DNA of 27,526 bases. Source: Comamonadaceae bacterium. GTDB lineage: Bacteria > Pseudomonadota > Gammaproteobacteria > Burkholderiales > Burkholderiaceae_C. The position numbers and the translations under genes were made by a program. Below are positions 1 to 7,624 of this stretch, piece after piece (position 1 is the first letter of the stretch; every line of letters begins with the position of its first letter). Location: positions 1-27,526 of the forward strand of contig CANBQX010000006.1 of assembly GCA_947371775.1 (NCBI GenBank), read 5' to 3'. The notes under the pieces are model-generated. The model did not search any database. It worked only from the letters and a program-made list of their open reading frames with translations, and had not been told where the DNA came from.

Positions 1-48
1 CATACGCAGACTAAGGCTTTGTAAAGCGCATTTCCAGCCCAATAATCA

Positions 49-88
49 AAAAGGGCGCGAGCCGCATGCATGCGTCTCGCGCCCTTTT
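49..88 (-). terminator. Rho-independent terminator after livF
   Basis: A 13-base-pair perfect stem (49-61 with 76-88) surrounds a 14-base loop that is itself almost fully self-complementary (63-74 is a 12-base palindrome), so the 40-base element is one long near-perfect palindrome with a single C/T mismatch. Read on the minus strand, the hairpin lies 37 bases past the livF stop and is followed by a run of five T and an AT-rich stretch, the usual intrinsic-terminator arrangement. On the plus strand it ends in only four T, so it might also act weakly for a convergent transcript from outside the window. Confidence 0.85.
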
Positions 89-125
89 CAAGGTACGGCC
101 TGCGCCCCAGGGCGCTGGTAGAGGT

Positions 126-848
126 CTAGTGTCCGCCGCCCAGGTAAGCGGCCTTGACCGCGGGGTCGTCTTGCAACTTGGACGCCTCACCGTGCACCGA
201 GATGCGGCCGTTTTCCAGCACATAGCCGTAGTCCGCCACTTTGAGTGCAGCGGCGGCGAATTGCTCCACCAACAGCATGGTCACACCGCGCGACTTGAGG
301 TCGCTGATGATGCGGAAAACTTCTTCCACCAGGATAGGCGCCAGGCCCATGGAGGGCTCGTCGAGCAACACGATCTCGGGGTTGAGCATCACGGCGCGGG
401 CCATGGCCAGCATTTGCTGCTCGCCACCGGACAAGGTGCCTGCGAGTTGGTTGCGACGCTCTTTGAGGCGGGGGAACAGCTCCATGGCGCGTTCCAAGTC
501 GCCCTGCACGTCGCCCTTGGGGCGGCTGCCGGTCAGGCGGGGGAAAGCACCCAGAATCAGGTTGTCCGTCACTGACATGGTGGCGAACACGCGGCGGCCT
601 TCGGGCGAGTGGGCCAGGCCCAGCTTGGCGATGGTGAAAGACTCCATGCCATCGGTGCGCTTGCCGTTCAGGCTGATTTCGCCAGCGGTGGGCGTGATCA
701 TGCCGGAGATGGCACGCATGGTGGTGGTCTTGCCGGCGCCGTTGGAGCCGATCAGGGTCACCACTTTGCCTTTGGGCACTTCCATGGAAATGCCATGCAA
801 GACTTGCACTTTGCCGTAACCGGCTTCTAGATTTTTAATACTCAACAT
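126..848 (-). CDS. livF: Branched-chain amino-acid ABC transporter ATP-binding protein LivF
   Basis: This 240-residue protein is one of two ATPase subunits that power uptake of branched-chain amino acids or related amides at the cytoplasmic face of the inner membrane. The sequence shows Walker A (GSNGAGKTT, about 34-42), the ABC signature LSGGEQQ (139-145) and Walker B ending LLDEP (161-165). The switch position reads VEQ (Q196) where most ABC ATPases have His. Gln here is normal for LivF and separates it from LivG, which keeps EH. The length is typical of the family. It is the last gene of the liv operon, 19 bases after the livM-livG fusion, and is followed by a strong terminator. Confidence 0.95.
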   Translation of the reverse strand: MLSIKNLEAGYGKVQVLHGISMEVPKGKVVTLIGSNGAGKTTTMRAISGMITPTAGEISLNGKRTDGMESFTIAKLGLAHSPEGRRVFATMSVTDNLILGAFPRLTGSRPKGDVQGDLERAMELFPRLKERRNQLAGTLSGGEQQMLAMARAVMLNPEIVLLDEPSMGLAPILVEEVFRIISDLKSRGVTMLLVEQFAAAALKVADYGYVLENGRISVHGEASKLQDDPAVKAAYLGGGH

Positions 849-867
849 ATGCGGGTGTCCTGTACGT

Positions 868-2799
868 TCAAGCGGCCGGAGCGCCCAGATAGGCCTCGAT
901 CACTTTTTCATCGGCCTGTACTTCGGCGGGCTTGCCTTCGGCGATTTTCTGACCGAAGTCGAGCACCGAGACGTTGTCGCAAATACTCATCACCACGTCC
1001 ATGTGGTGCTCAATCAAGATCACGGTAATGCCGTGGTCACGGATCTTGCGAATGATGGTGATCAGCTCTTTGATGTCCGGGGCCGTCAGGCCCGCAGCGG
1101 GCTCGTCGAGCAACAGCAACTGCGGATCCAGCGCCAAGGCGCGGGCGATTTCGAGCAAGCGCTGTTTGCCGTAGGGCAGATTGCGCGCCTCTTCGCCAGC
1201 CAGGTCGCCCAGGCCCACGAAGTGCAAGAGACCCAAGCCACGCTCAATAGCAGCTTTGTCTTCGCGCACATAACGCGGCGTGTGCAAGGCCACGTCAATC
1301 AAGTTGCTGTCAAAGGTGTGGTGCAAGCCCACCTGCACGTTTTGCAGCGCGGTCATTTCGCCAAACAACTGCACGTTTTGGAAGGTGCGGGCAATGCCCG
1401 ACAAAGCGATATCCGACGAGGTACGGCCCACCACCGCATCACCTGCAAACTGGATCTCGCCCGCCGTAGGCACATAGATGCCGGTGAGCACGTTCATCAT
1501 GGTGCTCTTGCCCGAGCCATTGGGGCCGATCAGGCCGTGGATGGTGCCACGCTGAATGCGCAGGTCCACGTTGTTGAGGGCCTTGAGACCGCCGAACTGC
1601 ATCAGCACGCCTTTGGCGATCAGCAAATCACTGCCCGCCGCGCTGTGCGTGGCATTGGAGGCTTGGGTAATCGCGTCTTTGCCGAGATCCACACCTTGGT
1701 AATCACCGCCCAGGTTCGCCTTGCGGAAAAACAGCTTGCGGAAAAAGCCAACGATGCCGTCCTGCAAGTAATACACCACGAACAGAATCATCAAGCCGAA
1801 AATCGACAAGCGCCAATCGGTGATGGACTGCAGCCAGAAGGAGAACGCTGCCAGCGCGATGGTGCCCACCACGGGGATGGCCATGGCGCGGGGCGTGGTG
1901 GTCTTCTTGGCCACACCGATGACAGCACCGACCAGCATGAGCACTGCCAGCACCGAAGACACTTGGCGGAACATGTCCAGGTCGTCCAGGAGCTTGGGCA
2001 GAATCACGATGATGGCCGCACCCAGCAAGGCGCCAGTGCGGGTTTTGCGGCCACCCATGATGACGGCCAACAAGAACAGCACGGTGAGTTCAAAGTTGTA
2101 GGTATTGGGCGAAATGTACTGCTCGGAATACGCATACAAACAACCCGCCAATCCGGCAAAGCCCGCGCTCACCACAAAGGCGTACACCTTGTAGCGGTAC
2201 ACCGACACACCCATACAGTCCGAGGCCACCGGACTGCCACGCAGTGCTTCAAACGCCCGACCCAGTTGGGATTTCAGAATGCGGTCCACCACGACCAGCG
2301 AGAGCACCATGAGCGCAAACACCAGCCAGTAAAAGCTGTGCTCGTCGAGCTTGGCGCCAAAGAGGTCAGGCTTGGGAACTTTGATGCCCAGGGGGCCTTC
2401 GGTCAGGAAATCCATTTCATTGATCAGGATCTGAATAATGGTTCCGAATGCCAAAGTCACCATGGCCAGGTAGGGACCCGTCACGCGCAGGGCGGGCAGC
2501 GCCAGCAAGGCACCGAAGCCTGCGGTCACGCCAATACTGGCGGGAATAATGAGCCACAGGGGCGCACCTAATTTGAAGAACAGTACACCCGCCGTGTAGG
2601 AGCCCACGCCAAACAGTCCGGCGTGGCCCAAAGACACTTGACCGGTGTAGCCCACCACGATGTCCAGACCGAACAACAAAATGGCGTAAATCATGATCGT
2701 GCCGATCATGTGGATGTAGTACGGATTGTCCAGGTACAGCGGCGCCGCACCCAAGAGCGCCAAAGCGGCGACAGCAATGCTAAGAGACTTGCGGTTCAT
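868..2799 (-). CDS. livM-livG: Fused branched-chain amino-acid ABC transporter permease/ATPase (LivM-LivG)
   Basis: One continuous 643-residue frame joins a LivM permease to a LivG ATPase. Residues about 1-300 form the LivM part, with several membrane helices and the conserved cytoplasmic loop EALRGSPVASDCMG (about 184-197). A further hydrophobic stretch (about 305-350) and a linker follow. The LivG part starts near residue 390, with Walker A GPNGSGKST (425-433), signature LPYGKQR (541-547), Walker B LLLLDEP (561-567) and switch His 598 in IEH. LivM and LivG are separate proteins in E. coli, but fused forms are known in Burkholderiales. I chose the ATG at 2799, two bases past the livH stop. 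A TTG at 2805 overlapping that stop is the alternative. The fusion fixes one LivG per LivM, with LivH and LivF supplying the other halves. Confidence 0.93.
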   Translation of the reverse strand: MNRKSLSIAVAALALLGAAPLYLDNPYYIHMIGTIMIYAILLFGLDIVVGYTGQVSLGHAGLFGVGSYTAGVLFFKLGAPLWLIIPASIGVTAGFGALLALPALRVTGPYLAMVTLAFGTIIQILINEMDFLTEGPLGIKVPKPDLFGAKLDEHSFYWLVFALMVLSLVVVDRILKSQLGRAFEALRGSPVASDCMGVSVYRYKVYAFVVSAGFAGLAGCLYAYSEQYISPNTYNFELTVLFLLAVIMGGRKTRTGALLGAAIIVILPKLLDDLDMFRQVSSVLAVLMLVGAVIGVAKKTTTPRAMAIPVVGTIALAAFSFWLQSITDWRLSIFGLMILFVVYYLQDGIVGFFRKLFFRKANLGGDYQGVDLGKDAITQASNATHSAAGSDLLIAKGVLMQFGGLKALNNVDLRIQRGTIHGLIGPNGSGKSTMMNVLTGIYVPTAGEIQFAGDAVVGRTSSDIALSGIARTFQNVQLFGEMTALQNVQVGLHHTFDSNLIDVALHTPRYVREDKAAIERGLGLLHFVGLGDLAGEEARNLPYGKQRLLEIARALALDPQLLLLDEPAAGLTAPDIKELITIIRKIRDHGITVILIEHHMDVVMSICDNVSVLDFGQKIAEGKPAEVQADEKVIEAYLGAPAA

Positions 2800-2801
2800 C
2801 T

Positions 2802-3677
2802 TCAAACTTTCTTAATGGCGGTTTTGCCAAACAGACCTGCGGGCTTGAGCGCCAGCACGAGCAAGAGCAACACCAGACCGGGGACATCTTTGTAGCCGGT
2901 GGACAAATAGAAGCCGGTGGTGGTTTCGGCCACACCCAAAATAATGCCGCCCACAATGATGCCCAGACCACTGGTCAGACCGCCAATAATGGCCACCGCA
3001 AAGGCCTTCAGGCCCAAGACGGCGCCCATGGTCGCGCCTGTCAATGTCAAGGGCGCAATCAGCGCGCCCGCAAACGCCGCTGTGGCAGACGACAAGGCAT
3101 ACGAGAAAGTGATCACCAGGCCCGTGTTGATGCCCATGAGCTTGGCCGCATCGCGGTCGTTGAAGGTGGCCACCACGGCCTTGCCGTAAATGCTTTTGCG
3201 GTTGAACAGCTCCACCGCCACCATCATGGCGATGGCACCAAACACCACCAAAATTTCCATGGGCAGCACGTTGGCGCCCAGTACTTTCATGGGTGCTTCT
3301 GGCAGAGGCGAAGGAAACTTCAGATCGTCGCGGCCCCAAATGTTCTCTGCCACGTTTTTGAAAATAATGCCCAGCGCAATGGTGGACATGATCCAGCCGA
3401 ATTCGCTTTTGATCTTGATTGCGGGCTGCACACCGATGCGTTCCACGATGGATCCCTGCACCATGCCAAATACGATGACGATAGGCAGCATGGCCCAATA
3501 ATTGACGCCCTTGTTCACCAAGGTCAGACCCACCATGGCGCCCAACATCAGTGCGTCGCCTTGGCCGAAGTTCAGCGTGTCCGACGTTTGAAACGTCAGT
3601 TGGTAACCAAACGCAATGACCGCGTAAATCATGCCCAGCGCGATACCGCTGTAGACAAGTTGAAGCAGGATATCCAT
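2802..3677 (-). CDS. livH: Branched-chain amino-acid ABC transporter permease LivH
   Basis: This 291-residue inner-membrane permease is the partner of LivM. It is hydrophobic throughout and carries the LivH-type motif LNFGQGDALMLGA near residue 36, followed by a conserved loop around NRKSIYGKAVVATFNDRDAA. In the liv system LivH and LivM form the membrane channel, which receives substrate from LivK. The ATG at 3677 gives the normal LivH N-terminus (MDILLQLVYSG). A GTG at 3719 would add 14 residues that do not look like the family. Its stop lies immediately before the LivM-LivG start, so the two are probably translationally coupled. The gap to livK (3678-3819) contains a strong hairpin that probably lowers expression relative to livK. 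Confidence 0.93.
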   Translation of the reverse strand: MDILLQLVYSGIALGMIYAVIAFGYQLTFQTSDTLNFGQGDALMLGAMVGLTLVNKGVNYWAMLPIVIVFGMVQGSIVERIGVQPAIKIKSEFGWIMSTIALGIIFKNVAENIWGRDDLKFPSPLPEAPMKVLGANVLPMEILVVFGAIAMMVAVELFNRKSIYGKAVVATFNDRDAAKLMGINTGLVITFSYALSSATAAFAGALIAPLTLTGATMGAVLGLKAFAVAIIGGLTSGLGIIVGGIILGVAETTTGFYLSTGYKDVPGLVLLLLVLALKPAGLFGKTAIKKV

Positions 3678-3753
3678 AAATTTATTCCACCCAGTTTTCG
3701 AACTAACCACCCCTTGCACCCGGGGAACTTGGCGACTGCTGCCGCCTATGAAA

Positions 3754-3790
3754 GAAACTCGCCAGCCCCTTGAAAGGGCTGGCGAGTTTC
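3754..3790 (-). terminator. Hairpin between livK and livH (partial terminator or mRNA stabiliser)
   Basis: A perfect 15-base-pair inverted repeat (3754-3768 with 3776-3790) encloses a 7-base loop. It lies 29 bases after the livK stop in the direction of transcription and is followed on the minus strand by two short T runs (TTTC TTTC). Such hairpins after the periplasmic binding-protein gene commonly reduce read-through or protect the upstream message, so that binding protein is made in excess of the membrane subunits. The stem is certain; whether it terminates fully or partially is inference. Confidence 0.8.
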
Positions 3791-3819
3791 AGTGCACTCG
3801 CTCGGGCTCGACGCCCCGA

Positions 3820-5067
3820 TTATTTTTTGACGGTCAAAGCGCCTTTTGCGTTCACGTCTTTGACGCGAATTTCCGAAGCCTTTTTCTGGTCTTCTTCATA
3901 GGCGTACACCACTTTTTCGCCCTTCACTTCGCCGAACACCGGAATGTTGGCGGTAATCGCGTCGTGGTCCTTGGCGGTAAATGGCTTGTTGTAGCTGGTC
4001 ACCACACCGTCCACAGGGGCCTTCAGGTCTTCCAGAGCGGCTTTGATCTTGGGACCGTCGGTGGAGTTGGCCTGCTTGATCGCAGCGGCCAGCAAGTAGA
4101 TGGAGTCATAGCCTTGGGCGGCAGACACTGGCGAATCAATACGGGCATTCTTCGGGTTGAAGGTGCGCAGGTAGTTGATGATGAAGGACTGGCGCTTGGG
4201 AGTGGTGGGCTGCTGGATGAAGGTTTGCGGCATGCGCGCGCCTTCGCCGCCAGGGCCTGCGTTGTCAATGAAGTTGGCCATCGACAGGGTCCAGCTTCCA
4301 ATCATGGGAACTTTCCAGCCCAACTTGGTCATGCCGTTGGCGATTTGCGCCAGCTCTGGGCCGATACCGTAGGTCAACACCACTTCGGCACCAGCCTCTT
4401 TGGCCTTGAGCAGCTGAGGGGTCATGTCGACGTCTTTGATGTTGAATTTTTCAACTGCAACGGCCTTGATGCCTTTGAGTTCCAAGGCTTTTTCCAAGTC
4501 GGAACGGCCCAGCTGTCCGTAGTTGGTGGAGTCCGCCAGGATGGCCACTTTCTTGAATTTGCGGCGGGTAATGGCCTCTTCCACAATCATGGGCGCCTGG
4601 ATGCTGTCGTGCGCTGCGTTGCGGAAGATGTAGTTCTCAGGCTGATCGTCGAACTGGTGAGTGATCAAGGAGCCGGTTGCCACGTTGTTCATGACGGGAA
4701 TCTTGGCTTCTTGGTAGAAACGCTGGGAAGCCAACGCCACACCGGTGTTGATAAAGCCGACGGTGGCCGTGACTTTCTCTTTGTTAATCAGCTCTTGGGC
4801 GATTTGCACGCCACGCTCGTTTTTGGCTTCATCGTCGCGTTCGATGATTTGCAGCTGGCGGCCAATCACGCCACCGGCCTTGTTGATTTCTTCCACCGCC
4901 AGTTTCACACCGTCGCGCATGCTCACGCCCATCGACGAGGAGCCGCCAGTGAAGGGGCCGGACACACCAATTTTGATGGTGTCGGCCGCACTTGCCAGGC
5001 CTGCGTAGGCAGTGATCGCGGCAGCGATAGCCACCTGCGAAGCCAATTTTGCGAAACGGATATTCAT
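3820..5067 (-). CDS. livK: Periplasmic branched-chain amino-acid-binding protein LivK-like
   Basis: This is a 415-residue substrate-binding protein of the type I periplasmic fold (Peripla_BP_6). Residues 1-27 form a signal peptide with cleavage predicted after ASA, before ADTIKIGVSGP. The mature start, and the later stretches IERDDEAKNERGVQIAQELI and AAQGYDSIYLLAAAIKQA, are typical of Leu/Ile/Val, amide and urea binding proteins. It would capture substrate in the periplasm and deliver it to LivH/LivM. A good ribosome-binding site (GGAG, 5 bases before ATG) fixes the start. The substrate cannot be decided from sequence alone; short-chain amides or aromatic acids are possible. It is first in the liv operon and probably has its own promoter in the 246-base gap after radA. 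Confidence 0.92.
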   Translation of the reverse strand: MNIRFAKLASQVAIAAAITAYAGLASAADTIKIGVSGPFTGGSSSMGVSMRDGVKLAVEEINKAGGVIGRQLQIIERDDEAKNERGVQIAQELINKEKVTATVGFINTGVALASQRFYQEAKIPVMNNVATGSLITHQFDDQPENYIFRNAAHDSIQAPMIVEEAITRRKFKKVAILADSTNYGQLGRSDLEKALELKGIKAVAVEKFNIKDVDMTPQLLKAKEAGAEVVLTYGIGPELAQIANGMTKLGWKVPMIGSWTLSMANFIDNAGPGGEGARMPQTFIQQPTTPKRQSFIINYLRTFNPKNARIDSPVSAAQGYDSIYLLAAAIKQANSTDGPKIKAALEDLKAPVDGVVTSYNKPFTAKDHDAITANIPVFGEVKGEKVVYAYEEDQKKASEIRVKDVNAKGALTVKK

Positions 5068-5313
5068 GGTGTCTCCAGTAAAAAATAGATGCTTTGGTGA
5101 CGCTTACGACCTGTAACCGGCCAAGCGCTTTGGGTAATCCCAAGGGTCGCCTAATCTAATCGACTGTCCCTTACAAAGACTTACGGACAAACCCGAGGAG
5201 TGCGCATTATGAGACGGCGCCGCTGATGAATTTTCATTGAGTGAGGCAAATATTTTCATCAGCCGTCAATCGGCCCATTTTCCAAGGGTTAACCCTAGTA
5301 TTTGCCTTGATTA
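5068..5313. promoter_or_regulatory. radA-livK intergenic region with dense inverted repeats
   Basis: This gap must hold the livK promoter, but I cannot identify confident -35/-10 boxes. Three symmetrical elements sit at the radA end. They are a 9-base inverted repeat (GCTGATGAA 5222-5230 with TTCATCAGC 5255-5263), a second 9-base repeat (AGGCAAATA 5244-5252 with TATTTGCCT 5299-5307), and the palindrome AGGGTTAACCCT at 5285-5296. The left arm of the second repeat lies in the loop of the first, which is the topology of an H-type pseudoknot. The elements could be protein operators, a folded 5' leader of livK or a 3' element of radA. Confidence 0.55.
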
Positions 5314-6684
5314 TTAGCTCAATCCGCGCACCACATTCATCGCGTCTTCCACACGCTCCACGGCGTGGATAACCATGCCTTCGATGGCTTTCTTGGGCGC
5401 ATTGGCCTTGGGCACTACGGCCACGGTGAAACCCAGCTTGGCGGCCTCTTTGAGACGCTCCTGCCCACGCGGGGCAGGCCGGACTTCTCCGGCCAAGCCC
5501 ACCTCGCCAAAGGCCAAAAAGCCTTTGGGCAAGGGTTTGCCACGCAAGGACGAGGTGATCGCCAGCATGACTGCCAAATCGGCCGCGGGCTCGCCGATGC
5601 GCACGCCGCCCACCGCGTTGATGAACACATCCTGGTCCATGCACGCCACCCCCGCGTGGCGGTGCAGCACGGCCAACAGCATGGCCAGGCGGTCTTTGTC
5701 CAGGCCCACGCTCAAGCGGCGCGGGCTGGGGCCGCCACTGTCGACCAGTGCCTGAATTTCGACCAGCAGGGGACGGGTGCCTTCGAGCGTAACCATCACG
5801 CAGCTGCCCGGTACGGGTTGCGCATGCTGGCTCAAAAAGATGGCGCTGGGGTTGGATACGCCCTTCAAGCCACGCTCGGTCATGGCAAACACGCCCATTT
5901 CATTGACCGCACCAAAGCGGTTTTTGATGGCGCGCACCAAGCGAAATTGGCTGTGGGTGTCACCCTCAAAGTACAAAACGGTATCCACCATGTGCTCCAG
6001 CACCCGGGGCCCGGCCAGCGCGCCTTCTTTGGTCACGTGGCCCACCAAGACGATGCACACCCCACTGGCTTTGGCGGCACGCGTCAAGTGGGCCGCGCAT
6101 TCACGCACTTGCGCCACCGACCCCGGCGCGGAGCTGAGTTGTTCCGAATACACGGTCTGTATGGAGTCGATCACTGCGACATCCGGTTGTTGGTCGGCCA
6201 GCGTGGCGAGAATTTTTTCCAGTCCAATTTCCGCCAACACGCGCACCTGCGAACCATCCAGCCCCAAACGGCGCGCGCGCAGGGCCACTTGGGCACCACT
6301 CTCTTCGCCCGTGACGTACAAGGTTTTTTTGCCGGCACGTTGCAGCGAGTCCAGCGCCTGCAAGAGCAGTGTGGACTTGCCAATGCCCGGGTCACCCCCG
6401 ATCAGCACCACGCCGCCCTCCACCATGCCGCCGCCCAGAACCCGGTCCAGCTCATCGTGCCCGGTGGGTGTGCGCTCAAAGTCGCTGGCTTCGATATCGC
6501 ACAGCGCCGCCACTTCTGCGGTTTTTGCGAGTGACGCAAAGCGGTTTTTGACCGTGCCTTCAGAGGCGGCAAGGGATGTCTCTAGCAGCGTGTTCCACGC
6601 GTTGCAATGCGGGCATTTGCCCAGCCACTTGGGGCTGTTGCCGCCGCAATCCGAACATACAAACACCGATTTTTCTTTGGCCAT
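5314..6684 (-). CDS. radA: DNA repair protein RadA (Sms)
   Basis: This 456-residue RecA-like ATPase drives branch migration of recombination intermediates during DNA repair. Domains in order are a C4 zinc finger (C10, C13, C24, C27), a RecA-type ATPase with Walker A GGDPGIGKST (about 97-105) and Walker B VIDSIQ (171-176), the RadA-specific KNRFG motif (254-258), and a C-terminal Lon-protease-like domain (about 275-450). The length matches the family. The ATG at 6684 gives the usual MAKEK start; a TTG at 6690 is possible. No Shine-Dalgarno sequence is visible. A LexA-type box ends 10 bases upstream, so SOS control is likely. It is divergent from the DUF3047 lipoprotein gene. Confidence 0.97.
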   Translation of the reverse strand: MAKEKSVFVCSDCGGNSPKWLGKCPHCNAWNTLLETSLAASEGTVKNRFASLAKTAEVAALCDIEASDFERTPTGHDELDRVLGGGMVEGGVVLIGGDPGIGKSTLLLQALDSLQRAGKKTLYVTGEESGAQVALRARRLGLDGSQVRVLAEIGLEKILATLADQQPDVAVIDSIQTVYSEQLSSAPGSVAQVRECAAHLTRAAKASGVCIVLVGHVTKEGALAGPRVLEHMVDTVLYFEGDTHSQFRLVRAIKNRFGAVNEMGVFAMTERGLKGVSNPSAIFLSQHAQPVPGSCVMVTLEGTRPLLVEIQALVDSGGPSPRRLSVGLDKDRLAMLLAVLHRHAGVACMDQDVFINAVGGVRIGEPAADLAVMLAITSSLRGKPLPKGFLAFGEVGLAGEVRPAPRGQERLKEAAKLGFTVAVVPKANAPKKAIEGMVIHAVERVEDAMNVVRGLS

Positions 6685-6693
6685 GCACAATAA

Positions 6694-6713
6694 TACTGTA
6701 TGTAATTACAGAT
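6694..6713. promoter_or_regulatory. LexA (SOS) box upstream of radA
   Basis: The sequence TACTGTATGTAATTACAGAT contains CTGT-N8-ACAG (6696-6699 and 6708-6711) with an AT-rich centre, matching the LexA box known in E. coli and used by most beta- and gammaproteobacteria. It lies 10 bases before the radA ATG, inside the expected promoter or transcript-start zone, and a DNA repair gene is its immediate neighbour. It is about 67 bases before the divergent lipoprotein gene, so it might affect that gene too. The match is seen directly; LexA binding is inferred. Confidence 0.75.
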
Positions 6714-6779
6714 ATTTGGGCGACACCGTGCGGGTTTAAGTGAATATTTCTTTCACAGTCCGTCGCTATTCTGTCGCCC

Positions 6780-7559
6780 ATGACCTGTTTGACTGCTTTG
6801 CACGCGCCCCTGCCACGCGGCCCCCTGCGATGGATGGCCATGCTGCTGTTGGCGGCACTGGTTGCGGGCTGTGCGGCACCCCAACCAGCGGCCCCTGCGA
6901 TGCAATCCTTCGCAGCCACCCGTTGGACCGCGCTGGAACAAGCCGCTTGGCAAGAGGTGCATTTCCCCGCCAAAACCCCCACCGCGTATTCCCTGGATAG
7001 CCAAGCACCTCCCAACAGCAGCGGGCAGCGCACAGCGCTCAAAGCCAATGCCCAGTCGTCTGCGAGCATGCTGCGCACGCCGGTGCGGATTGAACCGGCC
7101 GACCTGTCGCGCCTCTCCTTTTCTTGGCTGGTTCCAGCCTTGATTGACAAAGCCGATATGGCGCAACGTGATTTGGACGATTCACCGGTGCGCGTGGTGC
7201 TGGCCTTTGAGGGAGACCGCAGCACCTTTTCGCCCAAGAACGCCATGCTCAATGAATTGACCCGCTTGGTGAGCGGGGAGGAAATGCCCTACGCCACCTT
7301 GATGTATGTGTGGTGCAACCAGCGCCCCGTGGGCAGCGTGATCCACAACCCGCGCACCGACCGCATTCGCAAGATCGTGGTGGAGTCCGGTGCCCGCGGC
7401 TTGAAGCAATGGAACAGCTATGAGCGCGATATTCGTGCTGATTTTGAGCGGGCCTTTGGCGAGGCTCCAGGGGCACTTGTCGGCATCGGGCTGATGACTG
7501 ACAGCGACAACACCCACAGCAACGCTGTCGCCTGGTACGGGCCCATCGCGCTGCGCTGA
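6780..7559 (+). CDS. DUF3047 family lipoprotein
   Basis: This 259-residue predicted lipoprotein has a hydrophobic segment (19-30) ending in the lipobox LVAG-C31, so Cys31 would be lipidated after signal cleavage. The body resembles DUF3047: it has YATLMYVWCNQRPVGSVI, then a segment around WNSYERDIRADFERAFGEAPG, and near the end MTDSDNTHSNAVAWYG, an acidic pattern suggestive of metal or ligand binding. The biochemical role of the family is unknown. The ATG at 6780 has no Shine-Dalgarno sequence; a possible -10 (TATTCT, 6767-6772) would place the transcript start at the ATG itself, so a leaderless message is possible. ATG 6834 is an alternative start that leaves only a short n-region. It is divergent from radA and just upstream of gcdH. 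Confidence 0.8.
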   Translation: MTCLTALHAPLPRGPLRWMAMLLLAALVAGCAAPQPAAPAMQSFAATRWTALEQAAWQEVHFPAKTPTAYSLDSQAPPNSSGQRTALKANAQSSASMLRTPVRIEPADLSRLSFSWLVPALIDKADMAQRDLDDSPVRVVLAFEGDRSTFSPKNAMLNELTRLVSGEEMPYATLMYVWCNQRPVGSVIHNPRTDRIRKIVVESGARGLKQWNSYERDIRADFERAFGEAPGALVGIGLMTDSDNTHSNAVAWYGPIALR

Positions 7560-7624
7560 ATGCGACGCGCCCTGTACAAGGGCTACCATTGGGGACTTAA
7601 CGCCATCCTTTGGAGAACCGCCCC

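Noticed and set aside
1700..1870. Possible sequencing frameshift joining livM and livG
   Set aside because: The frame is continuous through the linker with normal codon use, both halves keep all motifs, and such fusions are known in Burkholderiales.
1003..2571. A long plus-strand open frame (522 codons) opposite livM-livG
   Set aside because: It is rich in His, Gln and Arg with no family resemblance, and lies wholly opposite a strong ABC transporter gene. Long antisense frames are expected in GC-rich DNA.
3748..5088. A 446-codon plus-strand frame opposite livK
   Set aside because: Same reasoning: it mirrors an intact periplasmic binding protein with a clear signal peptide and ribosome-binding site.
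5068..5221. A metabolite riboswitch before livK
   Set aside because: I could not match any known riboswitch class; the repeats are reported only as unexplained structure.
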